64,000 nt of DNA from Maribacter arenosus (GCF_014610845.1 NZ_JABTCG010000002.1:186001-250000), one strand, 5' to 3'; counted from the first letter of the stretch, positions 1 to 9,381 are shown. Numbers and translations are program-made. The notes: generated from the letters alone by a model not told the origin.

Positions 1-270
1 ATTAAAGGCGTTTCAACTTTGTGGCCTTTGGCGTACATGCCTCCCCGACTAGGAGGAAGTAGGGGATTTATACCCTGTTAAGACTTTTGGGTTTCAGGGC
101 GGCCTGCAGCGTTGCTTAAGCTTTTTCCATTTACTAACGAAATCGAAGGGTTTTGGAATAATTGGGGCCTTATACATATTGAGGTATAAACACTTTTAAA
201 ATGGTCTCGTCCACCATAAAGAAATCCCGAATCCAAATCGTACTTTTATAAGATCGTGTAAAGAACCAAA

Positions 271-2781
271 ATGCCCATCGCCAATTTCGACATACAAGGA
301 TTAACTTCTGAAGAAGTGCTACGATCGAGGGCTGCGAACGGGAAAAATATTTTGGAAGGCAAAAAAGACCTTTGGTTTTTTAAGGCACTTAAAAGTCTGG
401 CCCAAGAACCGATGGTCATCTTATTACTTGTAGCATCGGTACTCTATTTTCTAACAGGAAATGTCGGGGATGGTATTTTTTTGGCCGCAGCCATTATAAT
501 GGTATCCGCCATCTCCCTGTATCAAGATGGGCGCAGTCGTAATGCCCTTGAGAATTTAAAGGCATTCGTGCAACCCAATTGCAAAGTCATCCGTAATGGC
601 AAAGTGGTTGAAATCAAAAGTGAGGAAGTGGTTATCGGTGATCATTTGATGGTCGAGGAAGGCACCACCATTGCCGCCGATGGGATCATTATCCACTCCA
701 ATGATTTTTCCGTGAACGAATCAGTCCTTACCGGGGAATCACTTTCGGTCTATAAAGACTCCAACGAGAATAACAATAAAATATATAAGGGCACAACCGT
801 TGCTAGCGGACTCTCCATTGCCATTATTACCGCTATCGGCAACAAGACCGAAATGGGGAAAATAGCAAAAAGCCTGGAAACCATAAAAGAGGAAAAGACC
901 CCCTTAGAAAACCAAATCAACAATTTTGTAAAGAAAATGGTCATTGTTGGGTCTGTCGTTTTTTTGATCGTATGGGGGTTCAATTACTATAATTCATATG
1001 ACATCTTGGACAGCCTGCTCAAAGCCTTAACCTTGGCCATGTCGATTTTGCCAGAGGAAATTCCTGTGGCATTTACCACTTTTATGGCTTTGGGGTCGTA
1101 TCGGTTGATGAAATTGGGCGTCATTGTAAAACAGATGAAAACCGTTGAGACCTTGGGAGGGGCGACGGTTATCTGCACCGATAAAACGGGAACGATTACG
1201 GAAAATAAAATGACCTTGGCGAAACTCTACACCTTATCCTCCGAAAGGATATCGGATATAAAAGATCCCTTGGGAAAGTCAGAAAAAGAACTTATCCAGT
1301 CAGCGATGTGGGCTAGTGAACCCATTCCATTCGATGCAATGGAAATCGCCCTACATAAGACTTACCCAGCGACTACCGATAAGGACGAGCGCCCTGATTA
1401 TAAAATGGTACATGAATATCCATTAGGGGGTGAACCACCCATGATGACCCATCTTTTTGAAGATAAAGAGGGCAATCGTATCGTGGCTGCGAAAGGAGCC
1501 CCAGAGGCATTGATGCAGGTTTCCAAGCTTTCTGAAACCGAAATACAGCATATCAATAATGCTATCGGTGAACTGGCTAAGGAAGGGTATCGCGTCCTCG
1601 GCGTGGGTGTATCAAAATTCAAAGGCACGTCATATCCTCAAAAACAACAAGATCTTACTTTTGAATTCAAGGGAATCATCGCTTTTTACGACCCTCCAAA
1701 AAAGAATATCCAGCATGTACTAAAAGGCTTCGATCAGGCGGGGATAAAAGTAAAAATCGTAACAGGGGATAATCCGCAAACAACAGCCGCCATTGCTAAA
1801 GAAATAGGGTTTAATGGCTATGGATCTAGTATTTCCGGGGATGCATTAATGCAATTATCGCCAGCCCTACTACAAGAACAGGTATCTATAAAAAAAATAT
1901 TTACAAGAATGTTCCCTGAAGCGAAATTGAAAATCATAAATGCCCTTAAAGCTAATCAAGAAATAGTGGCAATGACCGGAGATGGGGTAAATGATGCTCC
2001 AGCGCTAAGGGCAGCCCATATAGGGATCGCCATGGGTAAAAAGGGAACAGAAACCGCCAAAGAAGCCGCTTCGGTCATCTTATTGGACGATGATCTGTCA
2101 CGAATGCTCGATGCCATTTCCATGGGCAGACGTATTTATACCAACCTAAAAAAAGCGATCCAGTATATTATATCAATCCACATTCCCATTATATTGACGG
2201 TCTTTTTTCCCTTGGTTTTAGGCTGGACCTTCCCTAACATCTTTACCCCTGTGCATATCATTTTCTTAGAGTTGATTATGGGACCTACCTGTAGTATCAT
2301 TTATGAAAACGAACCTGTCGAGAAAAATACCATGATCCGTAAACCTCGTGCATATTCGACGACTTTCTTCAACTGGACGGAATTGGCCACCAGCGTTATC
2401 CAAGGGTTGATGATTACCGTGGGAACCCTGGCCACTTATCAGTATGCCGTAAATCTGGATTATAATGAAGCTACTACACGAACTATGGTTTTCGTTACCT
2501 TGATATCTGCCAATATTATATTGACCCTGGTGAACCGTTCTTTTTATTATTCCATTTTCACGACCTTAAAATATCGCAACAATCTCTTGCCATTGATTAT
2601 TTTAATTACGGTAGTTTTAACCGCAATGCTGCTTTTTATCCCTCCGTTGACCCGATTTTTTGATTTTTCATCTTTGGAAGCCGTACAAATTCTTATCAGT
2701 TCGGGTATTGGTTTTCTCTCGGTTATTTGGTATGAAATCATCAAATGGTACAAACGAAGACTTGTCCCCCAAGATTTATAA
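271..2781 (+). CDS. P2-type cation-translocating P-type ATPase
   Basis: An 836-residue inner-membrane pump that would use ATP to move a cation. All P-type landmarks are visible: actuator loop LTGES, phosphorylation motif DKTGT with the aspartate at residue 304, TGD, and the hinge GDGVNDAP. The short cytosolic N-terminus resembles the Ca2+/H+ ATPase N-terminal domain, and the C-terminal third has several hydrophobic segments, as in P2 pumps. The membrane-4 motif is PEEIP rather than the usual PEGLP, so the transported ion cannot be named. No heavy-metal-binding N-terminal domain is present. It starts 270 nt into the window, and nothing convincing is coded before it. A TACTTTTA -7-like element lies at 241-248, but I saw no TGAY-N4-RTCA site 23 nt before it. 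Confidence 0.9.
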   Translation: MPIANFDIQGLTSEEVLRSRAANGKNILEGKKDLWFFKALKSLAQEPMVILLLVASVLYFLTGNVGDGIFLAAAIIMVSAISLYQDGRSRNALENLKAFVQPNCKVIRNGKVVEIKSEEVVIGDHLMVEEGTTIAADGIIIHSNDFSVNESVLTGESLSVYKDSNENNNKIYKGTTVASGLSIAIITAIGNKTEMGKIAKSLETIKEEKTPLENQINNFVKKMVIVGSVVFLIVWGFNYYNSYDILDSLLKALTLAMSILPEEIPVAFTTFMALGSYRLMKLGVIVKQMKTVETLGGATVICTDKTGTITENKMTLAKLYTLSSERISDIKDPLGKSEKELIQSAMWASEPIPFDAMEIALHKTYPATTDKDERPDYKMVHEYPLGGEPPMMTHLFEDKEGNRIVAAKGAPEALMQVSKLSETEIQHINNAIGELAKEGYRVLGVGVSKFKGTSYPQKQQDLTFEFKGIIAFYDPPKKNIQHVLKGFDQAGIKVKIVTGDNPQTTAAIAKEIGFNGYGSSISGDALMQLSPALLQEQVSIKKIFTRMFPEAKLKIINALKANQEIVAMTGDGVNDAPALRAAHIGIAMGKKGTETAKEAASVILLDDDLSRMLDAISMGRRIYTNLKKAIQYIISIHIPIILTVFFPLVLGWTFPNIFTPVHIIFLELIMGPTCSIIYENEPVEKNTMIRKPRAYSTTFFNWTELATSVIQGLMITVGTLATYQYAVNLDYNEATTRTMVFVTLISANIILTLVNRSFYYSIFTTLKYRNNLLPLIILITVVLTAMLLFIPPLTRFFDFSSLEAVQILISSGIGFLSVIWYEIIKWYKRRLVPQDL

Positions 2782-2812
2782 ATCATATATTTGAAATAAC
2801 AAAATCACGATT

Positions 2813-3577
2813 ATGAAGATTATCTCATGGAACGTAAACGGTATACGGGCCGCAGTAAAAAAGGATTTTTTTGAATCGATTGAAAAATTAAACCCGGATA
2901 TCCTCTGTTTGCAGGAAACCAAAGCACAGGCCGATGAGACTGAAAAAGCATTACAACCGTTGCAAGGCTACTATGGCAAGTACAATTCGGCAGATAAAAA
3001 AGGGTACTCAGGGACTGCCTTATTGAGCAGGTCCGAACCTAAGGAAGTAACCCTTGATATGGGAATTGAAGAACATGATTCGGAGGGTAGGATACAATGT
3101 GCGGAATACGAGGGCTTCTATCTGGTGAATGTTTATGTGCCTAACTCAGGACAACAATTGGACCGCTTGGATTACCGCAAAAAATGGGATGCCGATTTTC
3201 TTAACTACCTCAAAAATCTAGAGAAGAAAAAACCCGTCATTGCCTGTGGTGATTTTAATGTAGCACACAGGCCCATAGATTTAAAGAACGATAAATCGAA
3301 TTATAACAAAACAGCCGGCTATACACAAGTGGAAATCGATGGTATGGATAATTTTATAGGTTCAGGTTTTGTGGATGCCTATAGACAGCTACACCCCGAT
3401 GAGGTGGCCTATACGTATTGGAGTTATCGGTTTAAGGCCCGGGAACGCAATACGGGGTGGCGAATCGATTACTTTTTGATTAGCAAATCCCTTGCTGAAA
3501 AACTGCAATCGGTAGAAATTTACTCGGACATTTTCGGTTCGGACCATTGCCCGATCGGTCTTGAAATCGACCTCTGA
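2813..3577 (+). CDS. xth: exodeoxyribonuclease III (AP endonuclease)
   Basis: A 254-residue enzyme of the ExoIII/APE1 family, which cuts the backbone at abasic sites and removes 3' blocks during base-excision repair in the cytoplasm. Visible family motifs are the N-terminal SWNVNGIRA, the metal-binding LQETK, the central GDFNVAH, and the C-terminal SDHCPI containing the catalytic Asp-His pair. Length matches the family. The ATG follows the P-type ATPase stop by 31 nt on the same strand, so the two are probably co-transcribed. It converges with the small minus-strand gene that ends at 3604. Confidence 0.95.
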   Translation: MKIISWNVNGIRAAVKKDFFESIEKLNPDILCLQETKAQADETEKALQPLQGYYGKYNSADKKGYSGTALLSRSEPKEVTLDMGIEEHDSEGRIQCAEYEGFYLVNVYVPNSGQQLDRLDYRKKWDADFLNYLKNLEKKKPVIACGDFNVAHRPIDLKNDKSNYNKTAGYTQVEIDGMDNFIGSGFVDAYRQLHPDEVAYTYWSYRFKARERNTGWRIDYFLISKSLAEKLQSVEIYSDIFGSDHCPIGLEIDL

Positions 3578-3603
3578 ATCATTACTGGTAGAATTGGTCG
3601 CTC

Positions 3604-4032
3604 TTAAAGTTTTTTAACGTACCCGAAGACCATTTTTTTGAATTCCCGAAAATCGTTTTCAAAAAGCACCATGCTTTCGTTCAATCGCTTATGTTCTTCC
3701 CTATAGTCCCCATCGGCAATGCCCTTTTCCCCTTTTTCCAAACGGGACAACATTTTTTCATGCTCCTTGATGTCTTCCGTTAGATAGTCGAATAGGTTTT
3801 CATGGATCTTATCCAGATAATTCAGCATTTTACCATATTCCGATTCCTTTACTTCCCGCTTTTCCAGAATATTGCCGAAGAACTTGGTCTCGTCTTTCCA
3901 AAAGGCAATGGTGTCTAACCATTCACGACTTTCTTGGTGCAATACGTCAAGGCCAGCACCTAACAATAATTCTGTTTTAGGATTTGATAACAAAGTATAC
4001 TTGGTAGAAGATTTTATAGTCGCACCTTTCAT
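3604..4032 (-). CDS. conserved alpha-helical protein of unknown function
   Basis: A 142-residue, charged, mostly helical protein with no signal peptide. I do not recognise the family. The many Glu/Lys-rich heptad-like stretches (residues 25-140) and His residues in HQES, KIHENL and EEHKR suggest a four-helix-bundle type fold, but this is inference. A frame-open extension to 4116 exists. I chose the ATG at 4032 because a complete promoter lies directly upstream: a TGAT-N4-ATCA palindrome at 4083-4094, 23 nt, then a CATTTTTG -7 element at 4052-4059. The longer start would put that promoter inside the gene. The gene is divergent from the LigD-type polymerase gene, which has the same type of promoter, so it is a likely stress-regulon member. 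Confidence 0.7.
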   Translation of the reverse strand: MKGATIKSSTKYTLLSNPKTELLLGAGLDVLHQESREWLDTIAFWKDETKFFGNILEKREVKESEYGKMLNYLDKIHENLFDYLTEDIKEHEKMLSRLEKGEKGIADGDYREEHKRLNESMVLFENDFREFKKMVFGYVKKL

Positions 4033-4082
4033 GGGATGAATTTTTATGGTACAAAAATGCAAACCAGTAGTTTTCCCTGAAA

Positions 4083-4094
4083 TGATTTGTATCA
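4083..4094 (-). promoter_or_regulatory. CRP/FNR-type palindrome upstream of the 3604-4032 gene
   Basis: Read on the minus strand the site is TGATACAAATCA, followed by TTTCA. Exactly 23 nt after it lies CATTTTTG (4052-4059), close to the flavobacterial -7 consensus TAnnTTTG, and the start codon follows about 20 nt later. This spacing is the same as in four other promoters nearby, placing the site near -41 as in class II CRP/FNR activation. The -33 triplet is TCA, not TTG, consistent with activator dependence. Confidence 0.55.
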
Positions 4095-4143
4095 GTCCAA
4101 GACCTGAAAAAGCCAAATAAATCAGGTTGAAAAATCATCGAAA

Positions 4144-4155
4144 TGATCCTTGTCA
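4144..4155 (+). promoter_or_regulatory. CRP/FNR-type palindrome and promoter of the LigD-type polymerase gene
   Basis: The site TGATCCTTGTCA is followed by 2 nt, a TTG at 4158-4160, an 18-nt spacer and TACTTTAC at 4179-4186. The same arrangement (2 nt, TTG, 18 nt, TACTTTAG) precedes hsp20. The predicted transcription start is near 4192, about 85 nt before the ATG at 4278. The match of both the palindrome and the spacing makes it a good candidate binding site for the receiver-CRP protein encoded at 9575-10645. Confidence 0.6.
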
Positions 4156-4277
4156 TTTTGAAACGTCATCAATTCATTTACTTTACCCTGCATTTTTATT
4201 TTGTCCGGAACAAAACCGGATTGGATAAATGTACCACACAATAAAGCTAAATACGATTTATCCAAATACTAAAAATC

Positions 4278-5174
4278 ATGGTCTTGGCGAACACAACATC
4301 TAGCGATAAAGTATTCTTCCCGAAGTCCGGGATCACAAAGGGCGACCTCATACATTATTATGAAACCATAGCAGACTACATGCTGCCCTATCTCGAGGAC
4401 CGGCCGTTAACCATGCATCGTTTCCCTAAGGGAATTTCAGAAGAGGGGTTTTTTCAAAAGAACGCATCCGACTATTTTCCCGATTGGATAAATAAAGCGA
4501 AGGTGAAAAAGAAATCGGGTTGGGTAAACTCTGTCATCTGCAACAACAAAGAGACTTTGTCTTATTTGGCAAACCAAGGGACCATAACTTTCCATGTTAC
4601 CTTAAGTAAAATAGATAAGTTGGACTACCCGGATAAATTGATCATTGATCTTGACCCATCTGTACACGATTTTACGTCGGTCCGTAAAGGAGCCCATCTA
4701 CTTCGGGATTTATTAGTTGAGCAATTAGGACTTTCTGTATATATTATGCTCACGGGTTCTGAGGGTGTTCATTTGGTTGTTCCCCTAATGCGTATTGAGA
4801 ATTTCGATGAGGTTCGGATATTTGCCAAAAAAGTGGTCACCTATATGGCCGAAAAATATCCAAAAGATTTTACCATTGCCATTCGAAAAGACAAACGCAA
4901 AGGACGATTATTCTTGGATTACTTACGTAATTCATATGCGCAGACCGCGGTTTGCCCCTACTCCGTTCGTGCCTTGCAAAAGGCCCCTGTAGCCATGCCA
5001 ATTGCTTGGGACGAACTCGATAAGCTTAACGATTCCCAGGCTTTTAATATTCATACGGCGGGTCATAGGTTAACCAAAAATGAAGACCCTTGGAAAGACT
5101 TCACTAAAAATGCCAAAATTTTAAGTGATGCCAATAAAAGGATGGACTTATTGATCCAGCAAGGGATTTCGTAA
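4278..5174 (+). CDS. stand-alone LigD-type DNA polymerase/primase domain
   Basis: A 298-residue protein matching the archaeo-eukaryotic-primase-like polymerase domain of bacterial NHEJ ligase LigD. Visible features are an N-terminal KVFFPKSGITKGDLI, the metal-binding IIDLDPS with Asp124 and Asp126, the GSEGVHLVVPL loop containing the motif His, and the C-terminal block around LFLDYLRN and AVCPYSVRA. In Mycobacterium and Pseudomonas this domain is fused to ligase and phosphoesterase domains and works with Ku. Here it ends after the polymerase domain, and neither Ku nor an ATP ligase is in the window. The family fills gaps with ribo- or deoxynucleotides at breaks. Together with exonuclease III and its stress-type promoter this suggests a repair role under stress. 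Confidence 0.85.
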   Translation: MVLANTTSSDKVFFPKSGITKGDLIHYYETIADYMLPYLEDRPLTMHRFPKGISEEGFFQKNASDYFPDWINKAKVKKKSGWVNSVICNNKETLSYLANQGTITFHVTLSKIDKLDYPDKLIIDLDPSVHDFTSVRKGAHLLRDLLVEQLGLSVYIMLTGSEGVHLVVPLMRIENFDEVRIFAKKVVTYMAEKYPKDFTIAIRKDKRKGRLFLDYLRNSYAQTAVCPYSVRALQKAPVAMPIAWDELDKLNDSQAFNIHTAGHRLTKNEDPWKDFTKNAKILSDANKRMDLLIQQGIS

Positions 5175-5189
5175 GCTCTTTTGTGTATA

Positions 5190-5681
5190 TCATGTTAACT
5201 CTTGGATTTCAACTGTTTCAAATGGATTTTTAATGATGGTAGAGGTTCTACCTAGGATAAGATATTGTCCTTCTGTCAACTTTTCCAAAGTATTCGAGGT
5301 CTCTTTACTGTTCAGGCCCAAACCCCTCAAAATACCATAAAGGCCTTCGGGCAAAGCACCCAATTTTTTTCCATTAACCTCTTGTACAAATAAGCCCGTA
5401 TAAGGACCGGTGATAAAAACGCTGCCAATATCCGGATTATAGAACAATCCGAATTCTGTCATTGGCCCCAATATTTTTTGCCAATAATTCTCAAGTTTCA
5501 ATTTCAAATCTGCTACAAACACATCATCTAAATTTTGTTGCCCTAGTTTGAACATAATGGTTAAATGGGAATCCGAGTCATTCTTTGTCAAAAAATCCAC
5601 CCATTTTTCAACATATGACAATTGCGCCATGGTATAAAAGAAAACATATGGCTCTTCTTTTTTTATCGATTTAGTTTCCAT
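5190..5681 (-). CDS. conserved hypothetical protein
   Basis: A 163-residue soluble protein with no signal peptide. I do not recognise it with certainty. The C-terminal stretch (GLNSKETSNTLEKLTEGQY, then LILGRT) faintly resembles the end of DUF1269/YflT-type general-stress proteins, in which a small residue-rich segment is followed by a Lys/Glu helix and a short strand. This is a weak impression. A CRP/FNR-type palindrome with correctly placed -7 element precedes it (5773-5784), so it likely belongs to the same regulon as the neighbouring kinase, polymerase and Hsp20 genes. Confidence 0.65.
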   Translation of the reverse strand: METKSIKKEEPYVFFYTMAQLSYVEKWVDFLTKNDSDSHLTIMFKLGQQNLDDVFVADLKLKLENYWQKILGPMTEFGLFYNPDIGSVFITGPYTGLFVQEVNGKKLGALPEGLYGILRGLGLNSKETSNTLEKLTEGQYLILGRTSTIIKNPFETVEIQELT

Positions 5682-5772
5682 AAATAGAATATTCGGTATA
5701 CACTATTGCATACATAGGAGAAGGTCCTGTTTGCTAAATGGTGAAATTATCTTCTAACCATTACCCTTGCAA

Positions 5773-5784
5773 TGACTTAGGTCA
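5773..5784 (-). promoter_or_regulatory. CRP/FNR-type palindrome upstream of the 5190-5681 gene
   Basis: On the minus strand the site is TGACCTAAGTCA, with perfect TGAC/GTCA half-sites. A TTG follows immediately (5770-5772), then 20 nt, then TAATTTCA at 5742-5749. The distance from site to -7 element is again 23 nt. The predicted start is about 55 nt before the ATG at 5681. Confidence 0.55.
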
Positions 5785-5914
5785 ATCCGTTCAGGAAATT
5801 AACGGTTTTAGGGTATAATTGAACGAGTAACCAAAAACGCTAGACCACCATGCCGTTGATGTTCTATGTGCGACAAATAGATTTCCTTTTACAGGGCTTC
5901 ATAGGGAACCTACA

Positions 5915-5926
5915 TGATAAATGTCA
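5915..5926 (+). promoter_or_regulatory. CRP/FNR-type palindrome upstream of the LOV kinase
   Basis: TGATAAATGTCA is followed by TTTCA, the same flank as the 4083-4094 site. TAATTTTA lies at 5950-5957, exactly 23 nt after the palindrome. There is no TTG at -33, so the promoter may depend on an activator. If the receiver-CRP protein binds here, the sensor-regulator pair is autoregulated. Confidence 0.55.
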
Positions 5927-6114
5927 TTTCAATAAGGGTATTCCTGTGTTAATTTTAAATTTAATCCATTACACCCCTATGGTATAACCGCTATCATATC
6001 ACGCATACAATGGAAGCCAGTATAGGATAATGAACTGGGAGCATACAGGTTGCACACCTAAGAGGTGAAAAAATACCTTCATCGACCCTAGTTTAAAGAA
6101 GATAAATAAGCACT

Positions 6115-9100
6115 ATGAAAGCCGACCCAAACGATAACATCCTCTATAAAAACATTTTCGAGGCTTCACTCGATGGTATTCTTGTGGTCGATAAAAACGG
6201 GATAATCATTAAGGCCAATACGACATGTGAATTAATGTTCGGATATGACCAAGGGGAACTATTGGGAAAGAAAGTTGAAGACTTACTACCAAAAAAACTA
6301 CGTAGAACACATAAGGAACAGAGAGCCAGGTATTACGAAAAACCAAGAACACGACCTATGGGCGAGAATTTGGATTTATGGGGGCTAAAAAAAGATGGTC
6401 TTAAATTTCCTTTGCAAATAAGTCTAAGTCCTTCAATCTTCGATAATCAATCTGTTACCATCGCTTACATAAGGAATATTTTACATTCAAAAATGGTGGA
6501 ACAGGAACTAAGGGCCAAAAGAGCCAAATACAAAGCACTTTTGGATGCCCAACCCGATATTATGGTGATTCAAAACTATTCCGGGGATATAATCGATTTC
6601 TATGCTCCGGAACAAACAGAGCTGTATGTTCCCAGAACGGAAATCATAGGAAAAAATATTAAGGAGCTTGTTCCTTCAGAGATGTCCAAAATGATATTGC
6701 AGGCACACAATGAAGCCATAAAATCAAAAAAAACCCAGATTCGTGAATATTCATTAAAGCAAAATCAGCAAAAAGTTGACTATGAATCGAGAACCGTTCT
6801 GCTGAACGACCATAACCTATTGACCATAGTCCGCGATATTACCGATAAAAAAAGAACAGAACAGGAATTAAAGGAAAGTGAAGCCAGGAATAGGGCGGTT
6901 TTGGAAGCGCTTCCAGACACCATAATTGTACATGACAAAAAAGGGAACTATCTCGATATCGAGTCATCAAGCCTGTCATTACAATTATTTGATAGGGAAA
7001 TGACCATTGGGAAGAATGTAAAGGAGATTTTCCCTAAAGAATTGAGTTCAAAAATTGTTGACGTATTGTCAAAAGCGCATAAAACCAAATCACTACAAGT
7101 TTTAGAAGCACCAATACCCGGTCGGGATAGAATAATAGATTGCGAGGGAAGGGTCGTACCTTTTGAAGACGATAAATTGCTTGTGGTATTGCGCGATATC
7201 ACCGAGACCAAGGCAATACGGGATATACTATATGTCCGCAACAGGGCTTTGGAAGCAGCAGGAAACGGAATAATTATCGTGGATGCAAAGCTTCCGGATA
7301 ATCCCATTATCTATTGCAACGATGCTTTTTCTAAAATAACAGGGTACAGCGAAAATGAAGTCTTAGGAAGAAACTGCCGTTTTTTGCAGAAGAACGATCG
7401 TGATCAAAAAGAACTTCGCACAATAAGAAAGGCCATTAAAGAAGGTCGTCCATGCCACGAGGTGATACGCAATTACAAAAAAGATGGCTCCTTGTTTTGG
7501 AACGAACTTACCATTACGCCAGTATTTGACGAACAAGGGGTTCTGACGCATTTTATAGGGGTACAGAACAATGTTACCGAACGTATTAAAGAAGCCCAGA
7601 TCAAAGATCAGATGCGTCAAATCCTGGAAATGATCGCAACGCATACTGCCCTTGAAGAAATCGGCAAAACCATAGTAGAGCTGGTAGAGGGTCATTTAAC
7701 TAACTGTGTTGCCTCTATCTTTATGTTAGATCCAAAGAAAAAAACGCTTCATAAATTGGCGGCCCCCAATCTACCTAAAGGGTTTTGCGATATTATAGAA
7801 GGCGTATCATTGGGACCAGATATCGGTTCTTGTGGCATTGCAGCCTATTTGAGAAAGGAAGTGATCGTTACCGATTTAACAACGAATCCACTTTGGGTCG
7901 ACTATCGGGAAGCGGCATTGAAACACGGACTTAACTCGTGTTGGTCTTATCCTATTTTTTCTTCTGACAAAAAAGTGTTAGGTACTTTCGGTATATATGG
8001 TAGGGCGCCAAAAAAACCTTCAAAAGCGGATAAGGAAATCGTAGGTGCCATCATTCAGTTGATCAGTATCGCCCTAGAAGAACATAATATTCGTGAACAG
8101 TTAAACAAAAGCCATTGGCTTTTGGAAGATTATGCAAAAGAACTCGAACAAACCGTAAATGAACGTACGAACGAACTAAAGGCCACCGTTCAAAAAATGA
8201 TAGAGGCCAACCTTAACCTTGAGGACCAAATCAAAGAGACGAAAGATGCGGAAAATAGAGCATTGGAAAGCCAGGCCATGTTCACGGCCATAGCTAAGAA
8301 TTTTCCCAAAGGGGTTATTATAGTATTCAATACTGATTTTGATATTGTCTATATCGATGGCGGTGAAATGTTCCGTATGGGCTTGGACAAGAGTAAATTT
8401 GAAGGTAAGTGCATCGATGATATAAAAGTATTTTCAAAGCAACGTATTTCCCGAATAAAGGAAGACATAAAAAAAACGATGAAAGGAGAGAGCCTCTCAT
8501 TCGAGACGCGGTTCAGGAACAAATATTTTAGTGTAAATACCTCTCCGTTGATGGGGGGGAATGATGAAATAAAATGGACACTTTTCGTCTATAATGACAT
8601 AACTAAATTAAAACAAGCCGAAACTGAGATTCGAAAAGCTTTAATACGTGAGCAGGAACTCAACGAGTTGAAATCGCGATTCATTTCAATGGCCTCCCAT
8701 GAGTTCAGAACTCCTTTGAGCGCCATCCATTCCTCTGCTATCCTAATAGAAAAACAAAATACCCCGGGAAAAGAAGCTAAACGCGAGAAATATGTAAATC
8801 AGATCAAACATAATGTTAGAGGGTTGGTAGTTATCCTAAACGATTTCCTTTCGTTGAGTAAATTGGAAGAAGGTCGTGTACTGCCCAATCCTGAAAACTT
8901 TGATCTTGTTGCCTTTACGAAAAGGATAGTCTCTGAAATGGAACCCAATCGAAAACGGGGGCAAAATATCAAGGTAGTCTCTAACAAAAAAACCATCACC
9001 GCGTATTTGGATCCTAAACTCATGAACCATATTTTGACCAACCTTTTGAGCAATGCCATTAAATACTCCGAACATGACCAAGAGATCCTGGTTACCCTTC

Positions 9101-9381
9101 AGCACTCGGGAGAATCGGTCTCGGTCAAAGTAAAAGATCAGGGTATAGGTATTCCCAAAGAAGAACAGGACAAACTTTTTCAAAGGTTCTTCCGAGCAAA
9201 TAACAGCATGAACATACAAGGCACGGGACTGGGCCTTAATATCATAAAACAATATACCGAACTTATGGGTGGCACTGTTGGTTTGGAAAGTGAACAGCAC
9301 AAAGGATCAACATTTTGGGTAAGATTCCCAACATTACAACATCTGAATATCCCGAAATCGGAAGAACATAACAATTTATAA
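6115..9381 (+). CDS. multi-PAS sensor histidine kinase with a blue-light LOV domain
   Basis: A 1088-residue soluble kinase with no membrane segments. Order, with approximate residues: PAS (8-125), PAS (138-245), PAS (262-370), LOV (375-492), GAF (500-655), coiled coil (657-722), PAS (724-840), HisKA (850-915, phospho-acceptor His862 in ASHEFRTPL), HATPase (960-1075, NLLSNAIKYS, DQGIGIP, GTGLGL). The LOV domain has the photoactive GRNCRFLQ with Cys421, and the flavin contacts Asn420, Arg422, Gln425, Asn453, Asn463 and Gln484 are all present. In the family, blue light forms a flavin-cysteine adduct that changes kinase activity. The partner regulator starts 193 nt downstream on the same strand. 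The start ATG is the first in the frame. Upstream is a CRP/FNR-type promoter. The GAF and other PAS domains may sense further signals. Confidence 0.93.
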   Translation: MKADPNDNILYKNIFEASLDGILVVDKNGIIIKANTTCELMFGYDQGELLGKKVEDLLPKKLRRTHKEQRARYYEKPRTRPMGENLDLWGLKKDGLKFPLQISLSPSIFDNQSVTIAYIRNILHSKMVEQELRAKRAKYKALLDAQPDIMVIQNYSGDIIDFYAPEQTELYVPRTEIIGKNIKELVPSEMSKMILQAHNEAIKSKKTQIREYSLKQNQQKVDYESRTVLLNDHNLLTIVRDITDKKRTEQELKESEARNRAVLEALPDTIIVHDKKGNYLDIESSSLSLQLFDREMTIGKNVKEIFPKELSSKIVDVLSKAHKTKSLQVLEAPIPGRDRIIDCEGRVVPFEDDKLLVVLRDITETKAIRDILYVRNRALEAAGNGIIIVDAKLPDNPIIYCNDAFSKITGYSENEVLGRNCRFLQKNDRDQKELRTIRKAIKEGRPCHEVIRNYKKDGSLFWNELTITPVFDEQGVLTHFIGVQNNVTERIKEAQIKDQMRQILEMIATHTALEEIGKTIVELVEGHLTNCVASIFMLDPKKKTLHKLAAPNLPKGFCDIIEGVSLGPDIGSCGIAAYLRKEVIVTDLTTNPLWVDYREAALKHGLNSCWSYPIFSSDKKVLGTFGIYGRAPKKPSKADKEIVGAIIQLISIALEEHNIREQLNKSHWLLEDYAKELEQTVNERTNELKATVQKMIEANLNLEDQIKETKDAENRALESQAMFTAIAKNFPKGVIIVFNTDFDIVYIDGGEMFRMGLDKSKFEGKCIDDIKVFSKQRISRIKEDIKKTMKGESLSFETRFRNKYFSVNTSPLMGGNDEIKWTLFVYNDITKLKQAETEIRKALIREQELNELKSRFISMASHEFRTPLSAIHSSAILIEKQNTPGKEAKREKYVNQIKHNVRGLVVILNDFLSLSKLEEGRVLPNPENFDLVAFTKRIVSEMEPNRKRGQNIKVVSNKKTITAYLDPKLMNHILTNLLSNAIKYSEHDQEILVTLQHSGESVSVKVKDQGIGIPKEEQDKLFQRFFRANNSMNIQGTGLGLNIIKQYTELMGGTVGLESEQHKGSTFWVRFPTLQHLNIPKSEEHNNL

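Larger units (their letters stand above)
5682..6114. other. 433-nt divergent regulatory region without a gene
   Basis: The region separates the minus-strand 5190-5681 gene from the LOV kinase. It holds two CRP/FNR-type palindromes, one per direction (5773-5784 and 5915-5926), each with a -7 element 23 nt downstream. The kinase transcript would have a leader of about 150 nt. I see no open reading frame or strong hairpin in the leader. Confidence 0.6.
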
